This document shows, piece by piece, positions 1 through 7,636 of a stretch of 64,000 bases of DNA. Both the position numbers and the translations under genes were made by a program. The notes beneath the pieces were generated by a model. The model had not been told where the DNA came from and did not search any database. It worked only from the letters and a program-made list of their open reading frames with translations. Location: contig CAMKAJ010000006.1 of the NCBI GenBank assembly GCA_946410455.1, positions 1 through 64,000 of the forward strand, written 5' to 3'. The DNA is from an uncultured Bacteroidales bacterium. GTDB taxonomy: Bacteria > Bacteroidota > Bacteroidia > Bacteroidales > UBA932. Each line of letters starts with the position of its first letter. Within the stretch, counting starts at the first letter, position 1.

Positions 1-118
1 CTGTGGCCTTGAATTGTCCCCGGCCCAACAAAATCAAAGTGTCAAACACGGGAAGATAATAATAATAGTGGTAATTTGGAATTCCCGCACAATAGTTTTA
101 TCTTGCACAAAAAAGGGA

Positions 119-955
119 ATGAAGCGAATCGCGGCAATTACTATGGTGCGCAACGACGATTTCTACCTCAGCAAGTGGGTAGAATACTACGGCGCACAGC
201 TGGGGCGAGACAATCTGTTCATTTACTTCGATGGCACAGACCAGGTTATCCCCTCTTTCTGCAAAGGCACCCACGCCGAGCTACATGAGAAAATCGGCAA
301 CCAAGTGGTAGCCGCCGAGAAAGGACGCCTGCGCTTTCTCTCAGAAAACGCCCAGAAGCTTCTGGCTAATGGCTACGATCTAGTAATTGGGGTCGACGCC
401 GACGAATTCATTATTGTGGACCCCAAACTTGGAGTTAATCTCAAAGAATACCTCAGCAGTCATAAAATCGGAGTCTCACTCTCTGCTCTGGGCCTGGACT
501 TCGGGCAGAAACTGGGAGAAGAAGCAGACATTACCGACGCAGCTCCATTCCTGCGCCAAAGACATTACGCCCAAATAGGCACCCGCTACACCAAGCCCTC
601 AATAGTTGCAAAGCCCTGCGTGTGGGGCTCAGGGTTTCACCGCATCAAGGGGCACAACTTCCACATTGCAAAAGACTTATACCTTTTCCACTTTGGCTAC
701 TTCGACATGAAGCGCCTGCAAGACCGCTTTGGCGACCGGGACCGTATAAGCCAGGGTTGGGGCAGCCACATGCAGAAACGCGCCCGCACCATTCAATACA
801 CTACGCAGTTCCCCGCGCGCGACTTCGACCGCTGGACCCGCATTGCACGCATAATCCAGACTTTGTGCCGGCCGCCTTACGCCCTCAACAAGCCGGCCAT
901 GCTCGAACTTAAGATCGTGGTACGTATCCCGGAGCGATTCGCAGACATAGTATAA
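119..955 (+). CDS. Glycosyltransferase family 2-like protein (Glyco_tranf_2_4 type)
   Basis: Probable glycosyltransferase acting on surface polysaccharide or protein glycans; donor and acceptor cannot be read from sequence. The N-terminus 'ITMVRNDDFYLSKWVEYY' and the later 'LFIYFDGTDQ' are typical of the Glyco_tranf_2_4 group, and 'VIGVDADEFI' carries the metal-binding D-x-D. No signal peptide or membrane helix, so cytoplasmic. I start at ATG 119, not the ORF start at 14, because homology begins at MKRIAAITM and an AAAAGGGA stretch precedes this ATG. It is followed by a hairpin shared with convergent rpmH. The upstream context lies outside the window, so it may be the last gene of a glycan cluster. 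Confidence 0.75.
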   Translation: MKRIAAITMVRNDDFYLSKWVEYYGAQLGRDNLFIYFDGTDQVIPSFCKGTHAELHEKIGNQVVAAEKGRLRFLSENAQKLLANGYDLVIGVDADEFIIVDPKLGVNLKEYLSSHKIGVSLSALGLDFGQKLGEEADITDAAPFLRQRHYAQIGTRYTKPSIVAKPCVWGSGFHRIKGHNFHIAKDLYLFHFGYFDMKRLQDRFGDRDRISQGWGSHMQKRARTIQYTTQFPARDFDRWTRIARIIQTLCRPPYALNKPAMLELKIVVRIPERFADIV

Positions 956-962
956 AAAAGAA

Positions 963-981
963 GCCGGCTCCCAGAGCCGGC
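963..981. terminator. Bidirectional intrinsic terminator between the glycosyltransferase and rpmH
   Basis: GCCGGCTC and GAGCCGGC form a perfect 8-bp stem over a 3-nt loop. The minus-strand side runs into CTTCTTTTTTAT, a strong U-tract for rpmH; the plus side runs into CTTCATTTT. It sits between two convergent genes. Confidence 0.8.
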
Positions 982-1007
982 CTTCATTTTCTCGCGTTAG
1001 AGAGCTG

Positions 1008-1160
1008 CTAGTACCTGTCCTCGCTGGAAACGGTGAGCTTCTTCCTGCCGTGACGACGGCGGGCTGCAAGAACGCGGCGGCCATTGGGAGTGCTCATGCG
1101 CTCGCGGAATCCGTGCTTGTTGACTCTCTTGCGGTTTGAAGGTTGATATGTACGTTTCAT
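1008..1160 (-). CDS. rpmH: 50S ribosomal protein bL34
   Basis: Small basic ribosomal protein of the large subunit, 50 residues, too short for the ORF track. The translation starts [20 protein letters not shown] and contains '[20 protein letters not shown]', the invariant bL34 pattern, followed by a short C-terminal tail LTVSSEDRY. It reads on the minus strand downstream of rsmG with a 16-nt gap, so it may be co-transcribed with polA-sigma-rsmG. It ends just before the bidirectional hairpin. Unlike the common bacterial arrangement, no rnpA or dnaA is adjacent. Confidence 0.97.
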   Translation of the reverse strand: MKRTYQPSNRKRVNKHGFRERMSTPNGRRVLAARRRHGRKKLTVSSEDRY

Positions 1161-1176
1161 TATCTAATATTTTTAA

Positions 1177-1806
1177 TTATTCAGATTTGGGAGGGCAAAG
1201 GTAAGATTTTCCGACCTCAATTACAAATTTTTCTTTAAAATAATCGTCATTAAGCCAATCTTCGATGCTCCAAACCCTTATACGCTCCCTTGGAATACGG
1301 AATTTACGGCATAAATCAGATATCTCAGAGAGCACGTCACCGCCCTTTAGAGCAAGAATACTGCGGCCGAAGCGCCCTGCCACCCAGTGGTAAAGCTTGT
1401 CGAGCGGAGCCACAGCCCGCGTCACCACCCAGTCGAAACTCCCGGGGAGCGACTCTGCCCGCGCGTTCACGTGCTCCACGTTACCAAGCCCCAGGCCCTC
1501 TGCCACCGCACGCGCTACCGTGAGCTTCTTGCCAATAGAATCGCAAAGCGTAAAATGCGCACCGGGATACTCCAGGGCCAGCGGAATCCCAGGGAATCCG
1601 CCGCCGGTGCCAAGGTCAAGCACTTTTGCACCATCCAGCACGCCTACCGGATAATGCAGCTCCAGATAGCGCGCAATGGCAAGCGAGTGTAGAACATGAT
1701 GCTCGTAAAGATTGTCAATATCTTTGCGCGACACCACGTTGATACGCGCATTCCATTCTTTGTAAAGCTCCAGCGCAGGAGCAAAAACGGACTCAGTGCA
1801 TTTCAT
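1177..1806 (-). CDS. rsmG: 16S rRNA (guanine-527-N7) methyltransferase RsmG
   Basis: Cytoplasmic SAM-dependent enzyme making m7G527 in 16S rRNA. The N-terminal helix 'ELYKEWNARINVVSRKDI' and the SAM-binding motif 'VLDLGTGGGFPGIPLA' are diagnostic, followed by 'VTRAVAPL'. About 209 aa, normal length. Two starts are possible: ATG 1818 inside the upstream sigma gene, or ATG 1806 one base after its stop. I prefer 1806 because the TGATATG arrangement suggests stop-start coupling. It is the third gene of polA-ECF sigma-rsmG. Confidence 0.93.
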   Translation of the reverse strand: MKCTESVFAPALELYKEWNARINVVSRKDIDNLYEHHVLHSLAIARYLELHYPVGVLDGAKVLDLGTGGGFPGIPLALEYPGAHFTLCDSIGKKLTVARAVAEGLGLGNVEHVNARAESLPGSFDWVVTRAVAPLDKLYHWVAGRFGRSILALKGGDVLSEISDLCRKFRIPRERIRVWSIEDWLNDDYFKEKFVIEVGKSYLCPPKSE

Positions 1807-1807
1807 A

Positions 1808-2395
1808 TCACTCTGCATTCTTCATTTTGTCCAGCATCTGCTTAGCCCGGCGTATGCGGGTGCGTACTGTATTGAGCTCCAGCCCGGTCTCTTCTGCAAT
1901 TTCTTTATACTGCATCCCCTCAATAAGGCGCTTGTGCGCAATGTCGCGGTACAGGTCGGGGAGCCCCTCCACAAGCGACTGGGTTTCTTCTCGCGCTTCG
2001 GTCTTGATGATTCCTTCCAGCGCATCCTCTTCCCCGTCGCCAATCGTATCTGCCACGCTCAAGCTGCGAATATCGTCGTCTATCGACACATAACCCCGCT
2101 GGCGGCGGTTTTCCTGGTCTATAACATCGAGCGCAGTATTATGGGCAATGCGACGCAGCCAGCCCTCGAAGCGCCCAAGCGAAGGGTCGTAGCTGCTTAT
2201 CTGCCGGAATGCCTTCTCGAAGGTCTTGGAGCACACGTCCTCTATATAAAAATGGTCGAGCCCCTTCATGGTATTGCGGAGGTACGCGCGGATGGAGCTG
2301 ATATTCGCGTCCCACAATGCGGTGAAGGCGGTGCCGTCGCCGATTATCGCCCTGCGTACGAGTTCGTCAATGGGCTTCGAGCCAATTGGAGCCAT
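1808..2395 (-). CDS. ECF-type RNA polymerase sigma-70 factor
   Basis: Alternative sigma factor of about 195 aa. Region 2 lies around residues 25-100, with 'YLRNTMKGLDHFYIEDVCSKTFEKAFRQI' and 'FEGWLRRIAHNTALDVIDQ'. Region 4 is at the C-terminus with the helix-turn-helix 'MQYKEIAEETGLELNTVRTRIRRAKQML'. An acidic linker 'SIDDDIRSL...GDGEEDA' separates them. The start overlaps the end of polA by 29 nt and the end abuts rsmG, so the three are very likely translationally coupled. No anti-sigma factor gene is adjacent, which is unusual for an ECF sigma; control may be transcriptional or through polA expression. Target promoters are unknown. Confidence 0.9.
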   Translation of the reverse strand: MAPIGSKPIDELVRRAIIGDGTAFTALWDANISSIRAYLRNTMKGLDHFYIEDVCSKTFEKAFRQISSYDPSLGRFEGWLRRIAHNTALDVIDQENRRQRGYVSIDDDIRSLSVADTIGDGEEDALEGIIKTEAREETQSLVEGLPDLYRDIAHKRLIEGMQYKEIAEETGLELNTVRTRIRRAKQMLDKMKNAE

Positions 2396-4964
2396 AGTTA
2401 CATTCTACAATTAGTGGAACACTCAGTGCTATGACGCCCTGCATCTCTTCCGTGAGCAGGCAGCGTACCGCATCTATCTCTGCAGAAGGCACTTCCAGCA
2501 CGAGTTCGTCGTGAATCTGGAGCACCATCCTGGACTTCAGTCCCTCTGCGCAGAGCCTGCGGTCAACTGCCGCCATAGCCAGCTTGATGATATCTGCGCT
2601 GGTGCCCTGTATGGGGGCGTTCACGGCATTTCGCTCGGCAAAGGCACGGACGGTGGCGTTGGCGCTGCTTACATCGGGCACATAGCGGCGGCGGCCCATC
2701 AGGGTTTCTACATATCCGTCGCGCCGTGCAGCCGCAAGCGTAGAATCTATCCACGCACGGATGCTGGGGAAGGACTCGAAGTAGTCGTCTATCAGCTTCT
2801 TAGCCTCCATGCGCGAGCATCCGAGATTCTGGCTCAGGCCGAATGCGGAGATGCCGTACATTATCCCGAAGTTGGCGGTCTTGGCGATGCGGCGCTGGTC
2901 TGCGCTCACCTCCCCTATCGGCACGCGGAAAATCTTGGCGGCCGTAGCTGCATGCACGTCCGTGCCCTCCTTGAAGGCGGCCAGCAAATGGGTGTCGCCG
3001 CTCAGGTGTGCCATGATGCGGAGCTCTATCTGCGAGTAGTCTGCGCTCATTATCACGGAGTCCGGCGACTGCGGCACGAATGCGCGGCGAATCTCCCTGC
3101 CCTGCTCGGTGCGAATGGGGATGTTCTGCAGGTTGGGGTTGGAGCTGGAGAGTCGTCCGGTGGCCGTAAGTGCCTGATTGAAAGTAGTATGCACACGCCC
3201 GTCGCGGGGGCTCACGTACGAGGGGAACGGGTCGATGTAGGTGCTGAGCAGCTTATGCAGGCCCCGGTATTCGAGAATCTTGCTTATGATGGGGCTGCGA
3301 TCCGAGAGTTCCTGCAGCGTCTTCTCGTCCGTGGGCCAGTTGCCTTTGCGGGGCTTCTTGGCGTCTGGCGAGATGCGCATCTTCTCGAAGAGCAGCTCTC
3401 CTATCTGTTTGGGGGAATTGACGTTAAGATCAGGGGCCTCTGCAATGGAGCGGATTTCGCTCTCAAGCCGCTTTTCCTCCGCGCGCAGGCCGTCGGCGAA
3501 TGACTTAAGAGCTCCGAGGTCTATCTTCACGCCCGTCAGTTCCATGCGGCTGAGCACCCTGATAAGCGGCTCTTCTATGTTGCTGTAGAGCTGCATAAGG
3601 CGTGGGTTCAGACGCTCCATCGCTGCTTTCAGTGCGTCTGCAAGGGGGATGAGGACGGCAGCTTCCTTGCTGCGGTCGGGCCCGGGAGCCTCGTCGAAGA
3701 GCGATCCCTGAGCGGGAGCGTCGGAGTCTTCCAGCTCCACTCCCACGAAGCTGGGCGCGAGAGTTTCCAGCTTGTGGCTGCTCTCGGGATTGAGCAGATA
3801 GTGCAGCAGTTCTATATCTTCCAGCGGTCCTGCGACTTCTATGCCCAGCAGGCTGAGTGCGTTGAGCTGCGGCTTGAGTGCTATGCCCACTTTGGTGCGC
3901 TGCGGGTCGGCGAGCAGGGACCGGAACAGTTCGGGCGTGCCTGATGCAACGCCGTGGCTGTCAGCGACATATAATGTTTCATCAATGTAATGGACAGCAA
4001 TGCGGGGGTCGATGATTCTCCCCGGCTCGCAGCGAACGCAGGACAGGGGTTCCGCAGGCACTGACCTCCGGAGCGTTGGGCCGGAGGAGACCTCATCGGC
4101 AATTTTTCTAGCCAGCCGGATCAGCGACGGAAACTCGTACTCCTTGAACAAAGCCTCCAGAGCCGGCGTCCACTCAAGGTCCAGCACCATATCGCCGGCC
4201 GTGGCCGCCAATGGAATGTCGGTCTTTATGGTCACGAGCTCACGCGAGAGGGCAATGTGGCCCTGCGCCGCACGGAACAGCTCCTGTTGGCGGGCCGTAA
4301 GCTCGCCCAGGTGCTCATAGATTCCATCTACGCTACCATATTTACCCAGCAGTTTAGACGCACCCACAGGGCCCACACCCTGCACTCCCGGCACATTGTC
4401 GGAGGCGTCGCCGCATATTGTAAGGATATCTATCACCTGAGCAGTGCGCTCTATCCCCCACTTGCCGCAGACCTCGGCCTCTCCAAGTATCTCATTGTCG
4501 GAGCCGGACTTGCCGGGCTTGTACTGCCAGATATGTGGCGCCACCAGCTGCCCGTAATCCTTATCGGGCGTAACCATGTACACGTCAAAGCCCTCGGCGG
4601 CGCTTCGCTTGGCCATGGAGCCAATCACATCGTCTGCCTCAAATCCCTTAATCATCAGCACCGGGATGTCCAGCGCCTGCACAATCTTGGTGAGTGGTTC
4701 CAAGGCATCAATCACCAGCTGGGGAGTTTCACTCCTGTTGGCCTTGTACTCGGGGTACATCTGGTTGCGGAAAGTACCTCCCGGAGGGTCGAAACTCACC
4801 GCCACATGAGAGGGCTTTTCTTTGTCGATAAGTTCCAGCAAATACTTGGTAAAGCCAAACAAAATAGATGTATCTACACCCTTGGAATTGACCATGGGGC
4901 GGCCCAGAAAGGCATAATACATCTTAAAAACCAGCGCGTGGCCGTCTATCAGAAAAAGTTTCAT
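2367..4964 (-). CDS. polA: DNA polymerase I
   Basis: Repair and Okazaki-fragment polymerase, 865 aa. N-terminal 5'-3' exonuclease (FEN) domain with 'FEADDVIGSMA' and 'VTPDKDYGQLV'. C-terminal family A polymerase: motif A 'MSADYSQIELRIMAHLSGD', motif B 'RRIAKTANFGIMYGIS', motif C 'VLQIHDELVLEV'. The central 3'-5' exonuclease domain keeps its length, but I cannot find the catalytic D-x-E near 'RIAVHYIDETLYV', and 'KVGIALKPQLNALS' lacks the expected Asp, so proofreading is probably lost. Start set at ATG 4964 (MKLFLIDGHAL), 13 codons inside the ORF. First gene of the operon with the ECF sigma and rsmG. Confidence 0.97.
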   Translation of the reverse strand: MKLFLIDGHALVFKMYYAFLGRPMVNSKGVDTSILFGFTKYLLELIDKEKPSHVAVSFDPPGGTFRNQMYPEYKANRSETPQLVIDALEPLTKIVQALDIPVLMIKGFEADDVIGSMAKRSAAEGFDVYMVTPDKDYGQLVAPHIWQYKPGKSGSDNEILGEAEVCGKWGIERTAQVIDILTICGDASDNVPGVQGVGPVGASKLLGKYGSVDGIYEHLGELTARQQELFRAAQGHIALSRELVTIKTDIPLAATAGDMVLDLEWTPALEALFKEYEFPSLIRLARKIADEVSSGPTLRRSVPAEPLSCVRCEPGRIIDPRIAVHYIDETLYVADSHGVASGTPELFRSLLADPQRTKVGIALKPQLNALSLLGIEVAGPLEDIELLHYLLNPESSHKLETLAPSFVGVELEDSDAPAQGSLFDEAPGPDRSKEAAVLIPLADALKAAMERLNPRLMQLYSNIEEPLIRVLSRMELTGVKIDLGALKSFADGLRAEEKRLESEIRSIAEAPDLNVNSPKQIGELLFEKMRISPDAKKPRKGNWPTDEKTLQELSDRSPIISKILEYRGLHKLLSTYIDPFPSYVSPRDGRVHTTFNQALTATGRLSSSNPNLQNIPIRTEQGREIRRAFVPQSPDSVIMSADYSQIELRIMAHLSGDTHLLAAFKEGTDVHAATAAKIFRVPIGEVSADQRRIAKTANFGIMYGISAFGLSQNLGCSRMEAKKLIDDYFESFPSIRAWIDSTLAAARRDGYVETLMGRRRYVPDVSSANATVRAFAERNAVNAPIQGTSADIIKLAMAAVDRRLCAEGLKSRMVLQIHDELVLEVPSAEIDAVRCLLTEEMQGVIALSVPLIVECNYGSNWLEAH

Positions 4965-5000
4965 ATTGAAACACAAAGATGGAATTTTTTTTGAAAGTTT

Positions 5001-5008
5001 CAAAGTTA
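5001..5008 (-). promoter_or_regulatory. Predicted -7 element for polA
   Basis: Minus-strand TAACTTTG fits the Bacteroidetes TAnnTTTG motif, about 36 nt before the polA start. It lies back-to-back with the divergent promoter at 5014. A weaker alternative, CATCTTTG, is at 4973-4980. Confidence 0.5.
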
Positions 5009-5013
5009 ATGGC

Positions 5014-5021
5014 TACATTTG
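5014..5021 (+). promoter_or_regulatory. Predicted -7 element for the phosphodiesterase gene
   Basis: TACATTTG matches TAnnTTTG, with ATG only 6 nt further on (GGAGTT between), implying a very short or absent 5' leader. Confidence 0.6.
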
Positions 5022-5027
5022 GGAGTT

Positions 5028-5870
5028 ATGAAAAAAATAGTAGCACTTGTTTTTGCGCTCAGCCTGGCAGCAGGCACTTTCGCCCAGACCCAACAGATCC
5101 GTGCTTTCTCTCACAGAGGCGGCCGTCTGGAAAGAGATGAGAATACATTGCAGGCCTTCCAGGAGAGCTGGGATGCCGGCTACACTGGATTCGAGACCGA
5201 TATCCGCCGCTCGGCAGACGGAGTTCTGTACATGACCCACGACTGCACCCTGGACCGCACCACCAACGGTAGCGGGCTCTTCGAGCGCAAGACCTCTTCA
5301 GAGATCGACCAGCTGCGCACCAAAAAGGGCAACAAAATGCTCAAGTTCGACGAGTTCATCGAGTTCCTTCAAGACAAGGACAACCTGTACGTAGAGTTCG
5401 AGCTCAAGACCATGCCCGACTCGCTCTACACCCAGGAGCTCGTAGAAGAAGTTGCGGAGAGAGTTTATCAGGGAGCCAAATCTATCAGGACCAAGAACTC
5501 CATTCTGCGCTTCACTTCTTCTGACCTGCGCGGCCTGCGTTACCTCAAGAAGGCCCACCCGGAAATCAAGAGCAAGGGCCCCGAGTCGGAGCTTCTCATT
5601 ATCTTCTCTGCCGGAGTATCAGACAAGACCATAGAGATTTGCAAGCGCGAAGACATCTGGGTGATGGGATGTATGACGCCCAAGACCACCCGCGACATGG
5701 TCAAGAAGGCCCACAAAGAAGGCATGATAGTGAGCCTCTGGCCCACCCATAAAGTAGAGGATTTCGTACTCGCAGCATACATGGGAGCCGATGCTCTGTG
5801 CACCGACATTCCCGTCACCATGAAGGAGTGGCTGCAGACCAACATGCCCTGGCTGAACGTCGTTTATTAA
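5028..5870 (+). CDS. Secreted glycerophosphodiester phosphodiesterase
   Basis: Exported GDPD-family enzyme (280 aa) that would hydrolyse glycerophosphodiesters to glycerol-3-phosphate and an alcohol. A signal peptide (MKKIVALVFALSLAAGTFAQ) leads into 'AFSHRGGRLERDENT' with catalytic His-Arg and Glu, then 'FETDIRRSADGVLYMTHD', carrying the metal-binding acidic residues and the second catalytic His, and a C-terminal 'GADALCTDIPVTM'. Start is ATG 5028 rather than the ORF start at 5019, because the signal peptide begins there. tadA follows with no gap. Likely periplasmic phospholipid head-group scavenging. Confidence 0.92.
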   Translation: MKKIVALVFALSLAAGTFAQTQQIRAFSHRGGRLERDENTLQAFQESWDAGYTGFETDIRRSADGVLYMTHDCTLDRTTNGSGLFERKTSSEIDQLRTKKGNKMLKFDEFIEFLQDKDNLYVEFELKTMPDSLYTQELVEEVAERVYQGAKSIRTKNSILRFTSSDLRGLRYLKKAHPEIKSKGPESELLIIFSAGVSDKTIEICKREDIWVMGCMTPKTTRDMVKKAHKEGMIVSLWPTHKVEDFVLAAYMGADALCTDIPVTMKEWLQTNMPWLNVVY

Positions 5871-6305
5871 TTGAATCAGGACGAGTTATACATGCGCGAG
5901 GCGCTGCGTGAGGCCGAGGCTGCACGCAGTGAGGGAGAGGTGCCCATAGGTGCCGTCGTAGTGGCTAAGGGCCGCATTATAGGGCGCGGCCACAATATGA
6001 CGGAGCGCCTTCACGACCCTACCGCCCATGCAGAGATGATAGCGCTCACTGCCGCCACCGAGGCGATCGGGGGTAAATACCTGAACGACTGCTGCTTATA
6101 CGTCACAGTAGAGCCCTGCCCCATGTGTGCGGCCGCGCTCTGCTGGGCGCAAGTTGGCAAGATAGTTTACGGTGCGCCCGACCCCAAGCGGGGCTATTCG
6201 CTCTACTCTCCTCCCCTCCTGCACCCCAAGACAACAATTGCCGCAGGAGTCCTGGCGGAGACCTGCGGCAAACTCGTCGCCGATTTCTTCAAGCAGAAAC
6301 GTTAG
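5871..6305 (+). CDS. tadA: tRNA-specific adenosine deaminase (wobble A34 to I)
   Basis: Cytoplasmic zinc deaminase that converts A34 to inosine in tRNA-Arg(ACG). Motifs 'TAHAEMIAL' (zinc His and catalytic Glu) and 'VEPCPMCAAAL' (PCxxC zinc ligands) are intact; 144 aa is normal. The start is a TTG directly after the TAA of the preceding gene. It gives MNQDELYMREALREA, matching the family N-terminus better than the internal ATG at 5892. The 3' end overlaps the convergent KbaZ-like gene by 4 bp. Confidence 0.95.
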   Translation: MNQDELYMREALREAEAARSEGEVPIGAVVVAKGRIIGRGHNMTERLHDPTAHAEMIALTAATEAIGGKYLNDCCLYVTVEPCPMCAAALCWAQVGKIVYGAPDPKRGYSLYSPPLLHPKTTIAAGVLAETCGKLVADFFKQKR

Positions 6306-7636
6306 ATAAACATGCTGCCGCTCACAAAATTGGGGCGGGTGGCATAATTGTAGTCGTCGCAAATTATGCGAACGGCATCCTTTACCAACGCCCGTGGGCT
6401 CATAGAGAGGCGCTTGTTCCTCACTCCAATGTACTGAAAGGGCATATACTGATGCAGCAGACCCATGGGGATAGCAGCTCCTTCCAGATTAGCAAACAGC
6501 TTCTGCATGGCGGCCTCGATACGAGGGTCCGGCATGTAGTAGCGGCTGCGGTCCGAGTAGCTGTATGCGCGCTTGAGCGCCTGCTCCTTTGGCGTTCCGT
6601 GGTAGTACTTCTGCCAGTTCTTTGGATTCTCCAGCATCACCTGCTCCACCGTTGCAATGTAGTTGGAACGGGCAGCGGGGTCGTCTATCATCTCTTCCTC
6701 AATGTGGCACAGGGCAAAGAGGGCCTCGCGGGCCGCGAAGGTAAGCGCCGGACCCACCTTGAGTATGCCTACTCCGTCCTCAACCATTTGCTTGAGCGCG
6801 GTAGGCGATTGGTAATCCGTAGAATGGCCTTCGAAGATGAGCTCGGGGTAATCTTTCAGGCGGTTGCACAGGGCACGGACGTCGGTGCGGTCGTACATGT
6901 GCACGTCGGCATCGCCGAACTCCACTCCGGGCTGCACCACCACGGCAATCACGTTCTTCCATTGCTCCGCCAGCCCACGGTCGGCAAAGACCTCCTTATA
7001 TGCACGCACCGTAGCCACAAATGCATCAGGGTCAGTCACTTGCATCTCTTCCTGCACCTGTGCGCCTCCGGGGATGGGCACCTCGCTTCCGATGATGAAC
7101 ACAGGATGGATGGCCGCCGGATTCTGCTTATGCAGCTCCTGCCATGCATCCTCAGCCACCCTCATGAGTTCGGCGCCACGGCGCGCCACAGTATAGTCGC
7201 TGAGGGGCTTGGCCGGGTCGTCATCGGCCACGCGCATGCTGGTGTCGAGGTGTATCTTGGTATATCCTGCCGCAGCATATTGGCGAACCATCTCCTTGGC
7301 GTTCTCCATGGCCTCCTTCTCCGGCATGTGCTGGAAAGGCTGGGGGCCCAGGTGGTCGCCCGCAAGGATTATACGCTCGCGCGGGAAGCCTATGCGGTCT
7401 GCAATCGCCCACACGTAGTCGCGGTAGTCTGCCGGCTTCATGCCTGTGTAGCCCCCGAACTGGTTCACCTGATTGCTCGTGGCTTCTATCAGGATGCTGT
7501 CGCCGAAGCGCTTAGCCTGCTCCAGCAGGGCCTCGATAACTATCTCATTTGCAGTGCAATAAGAAGGGATGCCGGCAGGTATCCCCTCTTGACGCAATTG
7601 AATCAGAGAGAGAAGCGGGTTTACTTGATTTCCCAT
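6302..7636 (-). CDS. D-tagatose-1,6-bisphosphate aldolase subunit GatZ/KbaZ-like protein
   Basis: Member of the GatZ/KbaZ family (444 aa). In enterobacteria these are the non-catalytic partners of class II tagatose-bisphosphate aldolases. The N-terminus 'IPSYCTANEIVIEALLEQA', then 'ILIEATSNQVNQFGGYTGM', 'LAGDHLGPQ' and 'FEGHSTDYQ' are family hallmarks. No GatY/KbaY catalytic partner is present here; the only linked gene is the G1P dehydrogenase, with a 16-nt overlap. Start set at ATG 7636 (MGNQVNPLL); the 68 upstream codons in the ORF are shadow sequence. Actual substrate unknown; a role in polyol-phosphate or sugar-phosphate metabolism is inferred. Confidence 0.85.
   Translation of the reverse strand: MGNQVNPLLSLIQLRQEGIPAGIPSYCTANEIVIEALLEQAKRFGDSILIEATSNQVNQFGGYTGMKPADYRDYVWAIADRIGFPRERIILAGDHLGPQPFQHMPEKEAMENAKEMVRQYAAAGYTKIHLDTSMRVADDDPAKPLSDYTVARRGAELMRVAEDAWQELHKQNPAAIHPVFIIGSEVPIPGGAQVQEEMQVTDPDAFVATVRAYKEVFADRGLAEQWKNVIAVVVQPGVEFGDADVHMYDRTDVRALCNRLKDYPELIFEGHSTDYQSPTALKQMVEDGVGILKVGPALTFAAREALFALCHIEEEMIDDPAARSNYIATVEQVMLENPKNWQKYYHGTPKEQALKRAYSYSDRSRYYMPDPRIEAAMQKLFANLEGAAIPMGLLHQYMPFQYIGVRNKRLSMSPRALVKDAVRIICDDYNYATRPNFVSGSMFI

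Noticed and set aside
14-118. N-terminal extension of the first glycosyltransferase ORF
   Set aside because: Family similarity starts at MKRIAAITM; the upstream part is AT-rich leader with possible promoter sequence.
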